Source of the DNA: Piscinibacterium candidicorallinum
GTDB taxonomy: Bacteria; Pseudomonadota; Gammaproteobacteria; Burkholderiales; Burkholderiaceae_C
Length of the DNA stretch: 64,000 bases
Assembly (NCBI RefSeq): GCF_047549485.1
Contig: NZ_CP180191.1
Span: 2,790,001 to 2,854,000, forward strand
Direction of reading: 5' to 3'
The translations under genes were made by a program, and so were the position numbers. Of the stretch, positions 16,375-27,837 are shown in pieces. The notes beneath the pieces were generated by a model, which worked only from the letters and a program-made list of their open reading frames with translations, was not told the DNA's origin and did no database searches. Each line of letters begins with the position of its first letter. The first letter of the stretch is position 1.

Positions 16375-17922
16375 TCAGGCGCGCTGCAGGCGGAAGCTGC
16401 CCACCACTTCGCCCAGCTGCACGGCCTGGGCCTTGAGGCTTTCGGCCGCGGCGGCGCTCTGTTCCACCAGTGCAGCGTTCTGCTGGGTCATCTGGTCAAG
16501 ATGGCCGACAGCCTGATTGACCTGAGTGATGCCGCTGGCCTGTTCGGTAGTGGATGCCGTGATCTCACCGATCATGTCCGTCACCCGCTGCACGCTGGCC
16601 ACGATCTCGTTCATGGTCGCGCCGGCTTGTTCGACCAGCTGGCTGCCGGTCTCGACCTTCTCGGCGCTGGCGCCAATCAGGGTCTTGATCTCCTTGGCGG
16701 CCTCGGCACTGCGCTGCGCCAGATTGCGCACTTCACTGGCCACCACGGCAAAGCCGCGGCCTTGTTCACCGGCACGCGCGGCTTCCACGCTGGCGTTGAG
16801 CGCCAGGATGTTGGTCTGGAAGGCAATGCCGTCGATCACGCCAATGATCTCGCCGATCTTCTTGCTCGATGCGGTGATGTCATTCATCGTGTCTACCACC
16901 TGCCCCACAACGTCGCCGCCTTGCTGGGCCACGCTGGAGGCGCTGGCTGCCAGCTGACTGGCGGTGCGGGCGGCCTCGGCATTCTGGTTCACGGTTTGCG
17001 AGAGCTGAGCCATGGAGGCTGCGGTCTGCTGCAGATTGCTGGCGGCCTGCTCGGTCCGACCGGAGAGATCCTGGTTGCCCACGGCCACTTCACTGGAGGC
17101 CGTGCGGATGGATTCGGAGGTTTGCGCCAGCTGGCTGACGATCTGGTGCAGGTTGTCGCGCATGGCCGTCAGGTCGGACAGCATGCCCCGGAACTCGCGC
17201 GGTGCTTCAGCAGGCACGTGAGCCGCGAGGTTGCCGGAGGCGATTTCGCGCAAGGTGGCCGCCGTGCTTTCCACGGGCCGCATCACGGCGCGAGTCAGCA
17301 ACGTGGCGACCACGCCGCCGAGGAGCACCGCCGCGGCAAGCAAGGCCATGTTGACGCGCTCGGTCAAGGTGATGTCGGCCTTGGCGGCATTGGTGATCTC
17401 TGTGGTGCGCTCCTGCTGGAATTGCACCATCTTGCGGCTGGCCTCCACGTATCGCTGTCCGCTGGCAGCCAGGCTGCTGGTCCCGATCTGCTTGGCAGTC
17501 GCGAAGTCGCCAGCCTCAATGGCCGCGCGCACCTTGTCGCGGTCGGCCAGCCATGCAGTGCGGTCTGTCGCCAGTTCGTCCAGCAGCTTCAGCAGGCGCG
17601 GGTCCTGCTCGATCTCGCGCAGGCGCTTCTGGATGACGCTGATGCGTTCGGTGGTGGCTTCCGTGAGCGGCTTGTATTGCGCGTAGAGCTCGGGCGAACC
17701 GGCCAGGGCCAGCGCTGCCCAGCGCTCGACGTTCGCCTGATTGCCGCGGTCCCATTCATCGGACAGCGCATCGCGTTCGCGCTGCACCCCCGTGAGTTCG
17801 ACAATCTTCTTTTCAAGCGCGGCGCTTTCGTATGCGCCCACGGCGGCGATGGATGCCGCCACAGTGACAAGGACCGCAACCGATATCAGGATGCGGCTTC
17901 GGATGGATAACTGCTGCAACAT
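16375..17922 (-). CDS. Methyl-accepting chemotaxis protein
   Basis: 515 residues, with AAGGGGAA five bases before ATG 17922. TM1 is at about 10-30, the periplasmic four-helix-bundle domain at about 31-188, TM2 at about 190-212 (VNMALLAAAVLLGGVVATLLTR without its last residues) and HAMP with STAATLREIASGNLAAHV. The signalling domain has tip GVIDGIAFQTNILALNAS. It is a close tandem paralogue of the receptor at 14555; the ligand domains differ more than the signalling domains, as expected for receptors with different ligands. It has its own promoter-like site and terminator, so it is a separate transcription unit. Confidence 0.94.
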   Translation of the reverse strand: MLQQLSIRSRILISVAVLVTVAASIAAVGAYESAALEKKIVELTGVQRERDALSDEWDRGNQANVERWAALALAGSPELYAQYKPLTEATTERISVIQKRLREIEQDPRLLKLLDELATDRTAWLADRDKVRAAIEAGDFATAKQIGTSSLAASGQRYVEASRKMVQFQQERTTEITNAAKADITLTERVNMALLAAAVLLGGVVATLLTRAVMRPVESTAATLREIASGNLAAHVPAEAPREFRGMLSDLTAMRDNLHQIVSQLAQTSESIRTASSEVAVGNQDLSGRTEQAASNLQQTAASMAQLSQTVNQNAEAARTASQLAASASSVAQQGGDVVGQVVDTMNDITASSKKIGEIIGVIDGIAFQTNILALNASVEAARAGEQGRGFAVVASEVRNLAQRSAEAAKEIKTLIGASAEKVETGSQLVEQAGATMNEIVASVQRVTDMIGEITASTTEQASGITQVNQAVGHLDQMTQQNAALVEQSAAAAESLKAQAVQLGEVVGSFRLQRA

Positions 17923-18283
17923 GAGATTCCCCTTTGTTTAATGTCCATGACAGCGAACTGGATATTTCGCCTTACGGGCATTTATGAATGGGTGAATGAA
18001 CGTGGGATTCCGGCTTCAATTTCGAGTTAACCCGTATTGCGACAGAATTTCGCAAAGATTTAGCGCCGTTTCTATCATTTATGTTCTGCCTTAAACGAAT
18101 TAATGTCGTGAGTTGCTCAGCTCACACTAAGGAATGCGCATTCGTTTTTGTTCAGGACAAACTGACGGGGGCGCAAAATCTGCGCGCAAGTCGATTGGAA
18201 CTTGCGTCATCATCCCTGCTGGGTCGGCGACCGCGGCTGAGGTCGCAGCCCGGCACAAACGGTTGCGCGAAGAGGAGCTTTTT
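17923..18283. other. AT-richer divergent promoter region
   Basis: This 361-base gap lies between the chemoreceptor (minus) and the DUF4124-like gene (plus). Bases 17940-18130 are clearly richer in A and T than the surroundings and include the promoter-like site at 18036-18062. No gene was recognised. Confidence 0.5.
18036..18062 (-). promoter_or_regulatory. Possible sigma-28-type promoter of the chemoreceptor at 16375
   Basis: On the minus strand: TAAA, 15 bases, GTCGCAAT, about 115 bases before the ATG. The -35 is perfect for FliA. The -10 matches GCCGATAA only partly but is identical to the one before the gene at 12687. Confidence 0.45.
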
Positions 18284-18799
18284 GTGAATACCCCTGCACT
18301 GAGAATGGCGTTGATTGGCACGCTGGTCGTGGGCGGTCTTGGCGCGGCCTGGTGGGGCTGGCAGTGGCTGCAGACGCCCACGCAGACGCAGGTGATGCGC
18401 AAGCCGGGCGCGCAGGCGGCTGGGGCCAAGGCAGCACAGGCCGGCAGCGGCAGCGCAGCACTCTCAGCCAGCGCTGCCCCTGGCGGGCTCTACCGTTGTG
18501 ACACGCCGCAGGGCGTGGAGTACCGCAACAGCCCCTGCCCGGGCGGCACGCAGCAAAGCAAGGTGGACGTGGTGGTGCCGCAGGGCATGACCTTCGCACC
18601 GGGGGCGGCAGCGGCAGACGCAAGCGGCACGCCCACGATGGACCCCAAGCAGCGCAGCGAGCGCTGCAGCGCATTGAACGTGAAGCTGGCCAATGTGGAG
18701 AAGGAACTCGCCCAGCCCAATGCGGCGCAAGGTGCGGCTTGGCTGCGCGAGGAGCGCGCCCGGATCACGGCAGAACGCGGCAAGCTGGGTTGCAACTAG
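18284..18799 (+). CDS. Membrane-anchored DUF4124-like protein, paralogue of 4462-5007
   Basis: 171 residues from GTG 18284, which has AGAGGAG six bases upstream; the open frame extends to 18134 without support. Residues 7-25 form a transmembrane helix (ALIGTLVVGGLGAAWWGW), followed by a Gly/Ala/Ser linker and the DUF4124-like core GLYRCDTPQGVEYRNSPCPG with VDVVVPQG after it. Two more Cys lie in the C-terminal helical part (ERCSAL and LGC at the end). Its arrangement matches the paralogue residue for residue through the core, so the pair arose by duplication. It is probably a periplasmic protein tethered to the inner membrane; the function is unknown. Confidence 0.65.
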   Translation: MNTPALRMALIGTLVVGGLGAAWWGWQWLQTPTQTQVMRKPGAQAAGAKAAQAGSGSAALSASAAPGGLYRCDTPQGVEYRNSPCPGGTQQSKVDVVVPQGMTFAPGAAAADASGTPTMDPKQRSERCSALNVKLANVEKELAQPNAAQGAAWLREERARITAERGKLGCN

Positions 18800-18899
18800 A
18801 GCCCGCAGCAGGCGCCGACTGCGCCGGCTGAGCGCGTCGCCTCCATGCCCAGGGTTGGTCCAAGCGCCCCGCGCACGCCCGGGGCAGCCAACACACACC

Positions 18900-18960
18900 C
18901 AGCATTCATGCGGCTTTCCAGACCAAAGTGTCTGGCAAGCCTCACCAGATGCGCGATAAG
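18900..18960 (-). repeat. Dispersed intergenic repeat, copy E (inverted)
   Basis: The reverse complement reads CTTATCGCGCATCTGG, then CCAGACACTTTGGTCTGG, AAAGCCGCATGAATGCTGGG. The core is a perfect inverted repeat CCAGAC/GTCTGG around ACTTTG. The rest of gap 18800-19031 holds nothing recognised. Confidence 0.6.
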
Positions 18961-19031
18961 GCTGTGGAAACGCGCGTCAGGCGTGGGTCTGCAGCCCGCT
19001 CACCGGCGGCAGCCCGCCCTGCGCAGCGCGG

Positions 19032-19727
19032 CTAGAAGCGCACGCGGATGCCGCCCTTGACGTCGCGCAGGGTGGAGCCGGCGCCGGCGTAGTTGTCGAT
19101 GAAGTCCACACCGAAGGTGAGTGACACCCGGCGCCCGAGCCGCTGATCGATCTCCAGGCCGTAGAGCATGGTGGTCTTGGATCGGTCGCGGGTGACGCGC
19201 CCCCGTTCGGAGATTTGTTGCGTGCCATAGGCCGCACCAAGGCGCAGATTGGCCGAGAAGCTGCGGCTCAGCGGCAAGCTGGCCACGCCGGTGACCGCGG
19301 TGGTGCGCTGCGACACGGTGGCCGCGCCGAAAAAGGCGCTGATGAAGTCAAAGTCTTCGTAGCCGGTGTGGCTCAGCTCGACCGCCAGCCGTTCGTCAAA
19401 GGCGAGGCCGAGCACCAGCGTGCCGCTCAGGGATTCACGCCGGTCCGGGCTGATGACATCCACGCCCTTGATGGATTGGGTGGCGTTGCCGAAGTCGGCA
19501 CCGATATAGACGCGCGGCTCAGTGGCGGGTGGGGTCTCGGCGGGTGCATTGACCGCCTCGGGGCGGCGCGGCGGTGCGACCGGTGTGGGCTGCGGATCGC
19601 TGGCGGATGGAGCGACGGGCGTGGGCGGTGCAGGTGCCGGCGGAGCGCTCTGGGCCTGGACGAGACTGCTGGCGAGCAGCCACAAGCTGCCGAGGAGGAG
19701 ATGGCGAAACACGCAGAGTCCTTTCAT
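19032..19727 (-). CDS. Outer-membrane beta-barrel protein
   Basis: 231 residues from ATG 19727 (the frame is open further upstream to 20147, but that part lacks coding character). Residues 1-24 form a signal peptide ending VQAQ. A Pro/Ala-rich linker spans about 25-70. Alternating hydrophobic strands follow from RVYIGADFGNATQSIKGVDV on, with the OmpA-like 8-strand pattern (VLGLAFDERLAVELSHTGYEDF, split by turns) and a C-terminal Phe (GGIRVRF), the recognition signal for BAM. It resembles OMP_b-brl family porin-like proteins. No substrate can be inferred. Confidence 0.7.
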   Translation of the reverse strand: MKGLCVFRHLLLGSLWLLASSLVQAQSAPPAPAPPTPVAPSASDPQPTPVAPPRRPEAVNAPAETPPATEPRVYIGADFGNATQSIKGVDVISPDRRESLSGTLVLGLAFDERLAVELSHTGYEDFDFISAFFGAATVSQRTTAVTGVASLPLSRSFSANLRLGAAYGTQQISERGRVTRDRSKTTMLYGLEIDQRLGRRVSLTFGVDFIDNYAGAGSTLRDVKGGIRVRF

Positions 19728-19887
19728 GAAGACAGAGCGCCAAGGCGCGGATGAGGAATACGGAGGAGGCACCGAGCCCGCCAAGTATGGACGAGCACGT
19801 GTGTATGGCCCGGGTTGGCGGCGCAGGGTCTGCAGACTGAGGCTGATGCGGCGGGCCCGTGCCGCGCCGGCCCAGCCCGCCGCAGCC

Positions 19888-20184
19888 TCAGCAGCCATCG
19901 CCCTTTTGGTCGAAGGTGTCATCCCCCACGCCGCGGGTGTACTTGCCGTCGAGCTGCTCGAACTTGGTGGCGGCATTGGCCAGGCCGCGTAGCGTGGCGT
20001 CATCGACGCTGGCGCCATACCAATAGATGGCAACATCCAGGTTCTCGAAATTGGCGCGGTCCAGCGCGGACTGCGCGTGGCTGGCGGGCGCGAGTGCAAC
20101 GAGCACGGCAGTCTGAGCGGCCAGCAGCACGCGGGGCATGCAGCCACGCAGCACCGCCGTCATGCGAACGGCAAGAGCGAACAT
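19888..20184 (-). CDS. Small exported protein of unknown function
   Basis: 98 residues from ATG 20184, chosen for AGGAGA seven bases upstream. The signal peptide runs to about residue 38 (ALAPASHAQ). The mature 60 residues read as NFENLDVAIYWYGASVDDATLRG and onwards, acidic at the end with a single terminal Cys. No family was recognised. It precedes the beta-barrel gene on the same strand with a 160-base gap. Confidence 0.5.
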   Translation of the reverse strand: MFALAVRMTAVLRGCMPRVLLAAQTAVLVALAPASHAQSALDRANFENLDVAIYWYGASVDDATLRGLANAATKFEQLDGKYTRGVGDDTFDQKGDGC

Positions 20185-20446
20185 CGGCGAATCTCCTCGT
20201 GGGATGGACCAGTCTGCAAGGGCAAGCACTGCGGCCGGCTTCTTCTACGTCTGTTGACGCGGTGCTACGGATACGGCGGTGCAACACATCGGCGCGGACC
20301 GTCGTGCGGTCTGCCCGAGCGCGGGCGATTCATAGGCGGCGCGCAAAGTGCCGGCAATGATCGGTTGCTATGTGGTCAGCAACTTTCGATGGCGCACTGC
20401 ACAAGCCCCGGACCCCGGTGCCCCAGTGCGCCGCTACATTGCCGCC

Positions 20447-21046
20447 ATGCACAAAGACACATCTGAAATTCACACCGCGGACCTTCCGCGCCAAGCCGAA
20501 TTCAATCCGCTGTACCGGCCCTACCTGGTGCTGGTAGGTGCCATCACGCTGGCGATCACGGTGATCGGCATTCCGCTGGCCATCATCTGGGTGCTGGGCG
20601 TGGGCCAATGGTGGGCGCGCCACTACTTCGACAAACTGGAATGCGAGCTGACCGACCGCACGGTGCGCTTTCGCAAGGGCATCCTGTTCCAGGTGGAGCG
20701 CACCATTCCGCTGGAGAACATCCAGGACGTGACCTTCATCGAGGGTCCGCTGCTGCGGCAGTTCCACCTGGCCACGCTCAAGTTCGAGACCGCAGGCCAA
20801 AGCGCGGGCCAGGCGCACGACATGTCACTTGTCGGCATCATCGACGCCCACCAGTTCCGCGACCGCATCCTGAGCGCGCGCGACGAACTGCGCCAGCGCC
20901 ACAGCCCGGCCGCCCAGGCACCTGCCGCGGCGCCGGCCGCGGGAACAGATGCCGAACTGCTCAAGCAGCTCAGCACCCAGACCGTGCTGCTGCACAAGAT
21001 CAGCGAGCAGCTCGACACACTGATCGCGCAGCGAAAGGGCATCTAG
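20447..21046 (+). CDS. Bacterial PH-domain membrane protein (bPH2/DUF304, YdbS-like)
   Basis: 199 residues from ATG 20447; the frame is open upstream to 20348 but those codons look non-coding. Two adjacent hydrophobic helices (about 22-60: LVLVGAITLAITVIGIPLAI and onwards) precede the bPH2 core: YFDKLECELTDRTVRFRKG, then ERTIPLENIQDVTFIEGPL. An Ala/Pro linker and a coiled-coil-like tail (LLKQLSTQTVLLHKISEQL) follow. These proteins are inner-membrane proteins with a cytoplasmic PH-like domain; function is mostly unknown. It is followed at once by a small membrane-protein gene. Confidence 0.8.
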   Translation: MHKDTSEIHTADLPRQAEFNPLYRPYLVLVGAITLAITVIGIPLAIIWVLGVGQWWARHYFDKLECELTDRTVRFRKGILFQVERTIPLENIQDVTFIEGPLLRQFHLATLKFETAGQSAGQAHDMSLVGIIDAHQFRDRILSARDELRQRHSPAAQAPAAAPAAGTDAELLKQLSTQTVLLHKISEQLDTLIAQRKGI

Positions 21047-21048
21047 AC

Positions 21049-21216
21049 ATGCAGAACCTGCCCGTCATCGTGATCGAAGGTGTGCTCGTCTTTGGCGGCG
21101 TGCTCGCGTTTGCCTGGTGGCAGCTGCGCGAGCTCAAGCAGCTCGAGCGTGAGCGCGAGCGCAAGAAGGCGGAGGCTGCAGGCTCAAAGAGCGAGAGCGA
21201 AGATCCGAAAGCCTGA
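21049..21216 (+). CDS. 55-residue single-pass membrane protein
   Basis: ATG 21049 lies two bases after the stop of the PH-domain gene. The protein has one N-terminal transmembrane helix (residues 5-25, VIVIEGVLVFGGVLAFAWW) and a highly charged Arg/Glu/Lys cytoplasmic tail. Codon composition and tight spacing favour a real gene translated together with the PH-domain protein. Small proteins of this shape often accompany larger membrane proteins. No family is known to me. Confidence 0.55.
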   Translation: MQNLPVIVIEGVLVFGGVLAFAWWQLRELKQLERERERKKAEAAGSKSESEDPKA

Positions 21217-21453
21217 TCCCGCGGTACACCGCTCGGAGCGGGAACTTGCACCCCGGCTCGATGCAAGTCAGTCACCCAGCCGGCGTCCTTCTCCCGATAC
21301 AAGCCAGCAACAAGCCACGGGGATAATGCTGTCTGCCAGCTTGCGGGACGGCCCCGAAGGGAACCCGTCGGCCCGGCCATCGTCCATCATTGCGCTGCGC
21401 TTGCACGACCAGCGCCGCAGCCACGCTCCCCTTACAGCTAGGCACACTGCAGA

Positions 21454-22434
21454 TTGCGCCCCCAGACTGCCCGCAACAACGTGATTCCCCTGCCCGTACC
21501 CGGGCCGGGCGGCGCGCGGGCCATGCCGGTCGTGGTGAGTTCCGGCCCGGCGAATGTGCGGCTGTCTGCGAGCTCACCCTACGACGCCGATGCCCGCACG
21601 CAACGCCGCCTTGGCGCCGGCGCGCTGGGCATCTCGGCGCTGATCAATCTGCTGATCATCCTGCTGCTGGCCTCGGTCAATCCGCCGCCGCCCAAGATGG
21701 AGCAACGTGCCGGCGCGCCGATTGAAGTGAACCTGAGTGGTCTGGACCCGGAGCCGCCGGCCGCCGCCGCACCACGCCAGCAGCAGCGCCCCATGCCGCG
21801 CCGCGCCGAGAACCCGCGCAGCGTGCCGCCACCCACCCGTGCCGACGCCCTGCCCCCGCCGGTACCGAACGCGCCGCCGCCGATCGAGCCACAGCCGCAA
21901 CGCCCGCGCGACGTCACCGAGCTGTTCGACTTCAAACCGCAGCCCCGCGCGCCGCAGCAGCCGCAGGAGGACTTCATGGCCGACATGAAGCGCCGCCAGG
22001 GAGCAAGCACGCCGCAAACCGCCGCCGAGGAGAGCGAGGCCAGCCGCGCGGCGCGCAACGCGGCGGGCAACATTGCGGCTCTGACGCAAAAGGGCATGCG
22101 CGGCAACAGCGAGACCGGCGGCGTATTCACCATCACGGAGATCGGCCTGCGCCGCGCGGAGTTCACCTTCAACGGCTTCGAGAACCAGACCCGCGGCCGA
22201 TTTGCCGAGCGCATTGCCGTGGAGCAGGGCAGCGAGGTGGACGTGCGCGTGGCGATCGTCAAGGAGATGATCCGACTGATCCGCCGCTTCAAGACGGGCG
22301 ACTTCGTGTGGGAGTCGCGCCGCCTGGGCAAGGACGTGACCCTCAGCGCCCGCCCGGCCGATGACACTGCACTCTTCAACTTCCTGATGCTCGAGATGTT
22401 CCCCGAGGATGCCAAGCGCCTGTCGCGCCCCTAG
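21454..22434 (+). CDS. TonB/TolA-like proline-rich single-pass membrane protein
   Basis: Up to 326 residues. One transmembrane helix (about 58-78, ISALINLLIILLLASV) separates a short cytoplasmic N-terminus from a periplasmic Pro/Gln-rich segment (about 80-170, with PPPP and PQPQ stretches), which is TonB/TolA-like. A globular C-terminal domain (about 215-326) starts GGVFTITEIGLRRAEFTFNG. No ExbB/ExbD genes are near. The start is unclear: TTG 21454, GTG 21481 or ATG 21523, none with a good ribosome site. The C-terminal domain is not the standard TonB_C fold, so an unrelated envelope-spanning role is possible. Confidence 0.6.
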   Translation: MRPQTARNNVIPLPVPGPGGARAMPVVVSSGPANVRLSASSPYDADARTQRRLGAGALGISALINLLIILLLASVNPPPPKMEQRAGAPIEVNLSGLDPEPPAAAAPRQQQRPMPRRAENPRSVPPPTRADALPPPVPNAPPPIEPQPQRPRDVTELFDFKPQPRAPQQPQEDFMADMKRRQGASTPQTAAEESEASRAARNAAGNIAALTQKGMRGNSETGGVFTITEIGLRRAEFTFNGFENQTRGRFAERIAVEQGSEVDVRVAIVKEMIRLIRRFKTGDFVWESRRLGKDVTLSARPADDTALFNFLMLEMFPEDAKRLSRP

Positions 22435-22465
22435 GGCATGGAGTTCAGCCCCCGGAGACTCAAGT

Positions 22466-22496
22466 GAAAACGCCCCGTCAGCCGCGGGGCGTTTTC
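22466..22496. terminator. Bidirectional intrinsic terminator
   Basis: A perfect 12-bp stem GAAAACGCCCCG/CGGGGCGTTTTC with a 7-base loop lies between the converging genes at 21454 (plus) and 22514 (minus). The A and T tracts in the stem arms serve both directions. Confidence 0.85.
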
Positions 22497-22513
22497 ATTC
22501 AGGCAGGCTGCAC

Positions 22514-22870
22514 TCAGCGCGGCATGTCGATCACGTTCGGATCATTGGGCCGGGCGCGGAAGGGCTGGGCCTCGCCGGCCGTGGCGGTGCTCTGCTCTGT
22601 GCGGGCGCGCAGAACGGCGTACAGCTCGGCCGGAATGAGCTTGTAGGCCAGCGCAAGCAAGCCGCTGACAATGGCGATGTCATCCAGCCAACCCAGGCCG
22701 ATGAAGAGGTCCGGGATCAGGTCGATGGGCAGGACGAGATAGCCGAAGGCTGCCAGCATGGCCAACTTGGCTCGCTTGGGCGTGCGCGGATCACGCAAGG
22801 CCACCCAGACAAAGCGCAGTTCCTTGCGCAGCTTCCAGGCCATCGTGGCAAACAGCAGGGGGCGTTTCAT
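22514..22870 (-). CDS. DUF1232 (YkvA-family) membrane protein
   Basis: 118 residues. The DUF1232 signature is present: RTPKRAKLAMLAAFGYLVLPIDLIPD, here quoted as LAAFGYLVLPIDLIPD, then LGWLDDIAIV. The region forms a hydrophobic hairpin (about 38-60 and 70-88). The family has no established biochemical role. It is convergent with the TonB-like gene across the terminator and is divergent from the VOC gene at 23080. Confidence 0.85.
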   Translation of the reverse strand: MKRPLLFATMAWKLRKELRFVWVALRDPRTPKRAKLAMLAAFGYLVLPIDLIPDLFIGLGWLDDIAIVSGLLALAYKLIPAELYAVLRARTEQSTATAGEAQPFRARPNDPNVIDMPR

Positions 22871-23079
22871 GTGTGGCGTTCTCCGGGGTGCAGACAGCGC
22901 AACTTGCGCGCCGCCTGTAGGACGATTTTGGGGCAGATCCGGTTCCCCGCGCCTGAGGATTGCACCTAGATCGGCAGCGCTGCGACCGGTACCGCCCAGA
23001 GTGCGACGAATGCCCGCTTCGCGTCACCGTGGCCACCGTGCTTGCATGGCAACATGGCGCGTTTTGGAGGGAGTCCAAG

Positions 23080-23457
23080 ATGATCGGTTACGCCACTCTG
23101 GGAACCAACGACCTGCCGCGCGCAGCGGCCTTCTATGACGCGCTGCTCTCCGAGCTCGGCGCCAAGCGCATGTGGGAATACGACGGCGGCATCGGCTGGG
23201 GCGTGAGCCCGGAGCTGCCGGTGCTGGGCATTCTCAAGCCCTACAACAGGCAGCCGGCCACCGTGGGCAATGGCACGATGGTTGCAATCGTCGTCAACTC
23301 ACCCGCCAAGGTGGACGCCATGTACACCTTGGCGCTCAAGCTCGGCGCCAGGGACGAAGGCCCAGCCGGGCCGCGTGGGCCGAGCTTCTACGCCGGCTAC
23401 TTCCGCGACCCGGACGGCAACAAGCTCAATGTGTTCTGCAGCACGAGCGTCGAATAA
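23080..23457 (+). CDS. VOC-family (glyoxalase/bleomycin-resistance-like) protein
   Basis: 125 residues from ATG 23080, with GGAGGGA eight bases upstream; the longer frame to 22960 is not supported. It has the two beta-alpha-beta-beta-beta modules of the VOC fold (MIGYATLGTNDLPRAAAFYD at the start; FYAGYFRDPDGNKLNVF at the end). Members of this small subgroup are usually called glyoxalases, but the metal-binding residues are not all evident, so enzymatic activity is unproven. It is probably cytoplasmic and monocistronic. Confidence 0.85.
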   Translation: MIGYATLGTNDLPRAAAFYDALLSELGAKRMWEYDGGIGWGVSPELPVLGILKPYNRQPATVGNGTMVAIVVNSPAKVDAMYTLALKLGARDEGPAGPRGPSFYAGYFRDPDGNKLNVFCSTSVE

Positions 23458-23533
23458 CCATTGAATTGCATTGCATTCAGTATCAGCGGCGGCATGGCAC
23501 CGCTGCGCGCAGTCACTTGAGGGAGAAGAACAC

Positions 23534-24445
<912 letters not shown>

Positions 24446-24675
24446 TCGGGTATCACCATGCGCCGTCCTTGCGGAGGGCATGAACCCGGCAGCCTCTTGA
24501 TGAGAAACACTTTCGGCCATCAAATTGCATTGAATTCAGACTGAAATGAGCGTCCCTGGGGTCGCCGGCTTACCGCTTGCGGCGCGCGGATCTTCGGGTA
24601 TACGCGCAGTGGATTTGGCGCTTTTCAGTCAACTTCAGACCAATCAACCATTCTCTTTCGGCCAAGGATCAAGAC

Positions 24676-25014
24676 ATGCTGGTTGTGTACACCACCGTGG
24701 GCGATGAAGCCGCCGCCAAGCGCCTGGCGCAGACCGTGATCCGCGCCCAGCTGGCGGCCTGCGCGCAGATCAGCCGGATCGAGAGCCTGTACCTCTGGGC
24801 TGGCGACATGCAGCAAACGCCGGAGTGGCGGATCGCCTTCAAGACCACGGAGGCCTGCTACGACGCCATCACCACCGTACTCAAGGCGGACCACCCCTAC
24901 GAACTGCCGCAGATCATCGCCGTGCCAGTCTGCGCCGCGCACCCGGAGTACGCGCTCTGGGTGGAGAGCAAGAGCATTGCACCGACCACGCCGGGCGCGG
25001 CCAATCGCACCTGA
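24676..25014 (+). CDS. cutA: Divalent-cation tolerance protein CutA
   Basis: 112 residues from ATG 24676, with AAGGAT six bases upstream; the frame opens earlier at 24577 but conservation begins at MLVVYTTVGDEAAAKRLAQ. The CutA1 signature is complete: the N-terminal strand, CAQISRIESLYLWAGDMQ in the middle, and YELPQIIAVPV. CutA1 forms a very stable ferredoxin-like trimer; it was linked to copper tolerance in E. coli, but the true role is uncertain. It stands alone, with 230 bases of untranslated sequence upstream. Confidence 0.93.
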   Translation: MLVVYTTVGDEAAAKRLAQTVIRAQLAACAQISRIESLYLWAGDMQQTPEWRIAFKTTEACYDAITTVLKADHPYELPQIIAVPVCAAHPEYALWVESKSIAPTTPGAANRT

Positions 25015-25046
25015 ACGCGGCAGGGAGGTGGCGGGCAGCCCGCACC

Positions 25047-25733
25047 TTATGGTTCGCCGAACTTGCCCTGCGAGCGCGCGGGCACCTCGCCGCAGTCCGG
25101 GCTGACGAATCGGGCGCTGTAGCGGATCGTCATCGCGACCCGGCCGTCATCCGGGCCGCCGCCGCCCGCGCGCGAAAAGCCACTGAAGCGTTCGTCGCTC
25201 TCTCGCCAGTACTCCGCCTTCATGCTCATCTGCCGCGTGCTGGCGGGCACGGCAGGCATCTCGCGCCCGTCGGGCCGGCGGCGCGCAGGCAGCGCCGGCT
25301 GGTTCACGGTACACAGCTCGTCCACCCGCCAGCCGGCCTGCGTCTGCAGGCGCTCGCCGCGGCAATCGCGGCTGCGGCCGGTGGGGTCGGTCGGCATGGG
25401 CATGCCGGTTTCGGTGGCGGCAGGCTCGGCCTCGCGCGGCATGGCCATCGGCAGCTTTGCCCGCACACCGCGCAGGCAGATCGGGTAGTCACGCTCAGCG
25501 GCACGGCCAGACACGGCAGACAGCGTCTGCACCAGCAGCGGCTCGAACTTCACGCTGCCCGTGACCTGCCACAGGCCTTCGCGCACCGGCAGCGGCTCGC
25601 CGGGCGGTGCGGCGCGGATCGCGTCCAGATGCTGCGGCGTGGCGCAGGCGGCAAGCAGCAAGGCGGCGCACGCCAAGGCCAAGGCGGCGCTGCCTCGCGA
25701 AGGATGAGCTGGGAACATCGGATGATCAGACAT
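25047..25733 (-). CDS. DUF3617-like lipoprotein
   Basis: 228 residues from ATG 25733 (a second ATG lies five codons in; neither has a strong ribosome site). The signal peptide (about 12-29) ends in lipobox LAAC. The mature part has the DUF3617 pattern: PLPVREGLWQVTGSVKFEP, a Cys-containing YPICLRG, then RDCRGERLQTQAGWRVDELC, and a late strand region with AEYWRESDERF. DUF3617 proteins are periplasmic or lipid-anchored proteins of unknown function, common in Burkholderiales. It converges with cutA across 32 bases. Confidence 0.65.
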   Translation of the reverse strand: MSDHPMFPAHPSRGSAALALACAALLLAACATPQHLDAIRAAPPGEPLPVREGLWQVTGSVKFEPLLVQTLSAVSGRAAERDYPICLRGVRAKLPMAMPREAEPAATETGMPMPTDPTGRSRDCRGERLQTQAGWRVDELCTVNQPALPARRRPDGREMPAVPASTRQMSMKAEYWRESDERFSGFSRAGGGGPDDGRVAMTIRYSARFVSPDCGEVPARSQGKFGEP

Positions 25734-25938
25734 GGGGTGCACCACTCGGAGGGGACTGCTGCACCCTAGGTGCTGCCCCCTGTTTCCATCCAGAACAGTG
25801 GCGCGCGGTCGCAGCAGATGCCACCGACCGTGGCGCGGGCTGCTGCCGGACTGCAGCTGGCGCAAAGGTGGCGGATGCGCCAGACAGGGCGCGCGCAGGT
25901 GTCTGCAAGTCTCCAGTGCCGCGTCGTGTCAGGCCACA

Positions 25939-25975
25939 AAAGACATTGCCCCGCACTGGGCGGGGCAATGTCTTT
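25939..25975. terminator. Strong intrinsic terminator after the RNA helicase
   Basis: A perfect 16-bp stem (arms 25939-25954 and 25960-25975, core ACATTGCCCCGC) with a 5-base loop lies about 70 bases past the helicase stop on the minus strand. The arms end in A and T tracts, so it can work both ways. Between 25734 and 26043 nothing else was recognised. Confidence 0.85.
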
Positions 25976-26043
25976 ATTCACATGTTGAATGCAGCAGCGC
26001 AGTCCTTGCGGCATGCGCATGTCACCGCCGACAAGCGCGCGGC

Positions 26044-27837
<1,794 letters not shown>

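Noticed and set aside
14639..17910. Long plus-strand frames opposite the chemoreceptor genes
   Set aside because: The same pattern appears opposite each paralogue, as expected for shadows of near-identical genes.
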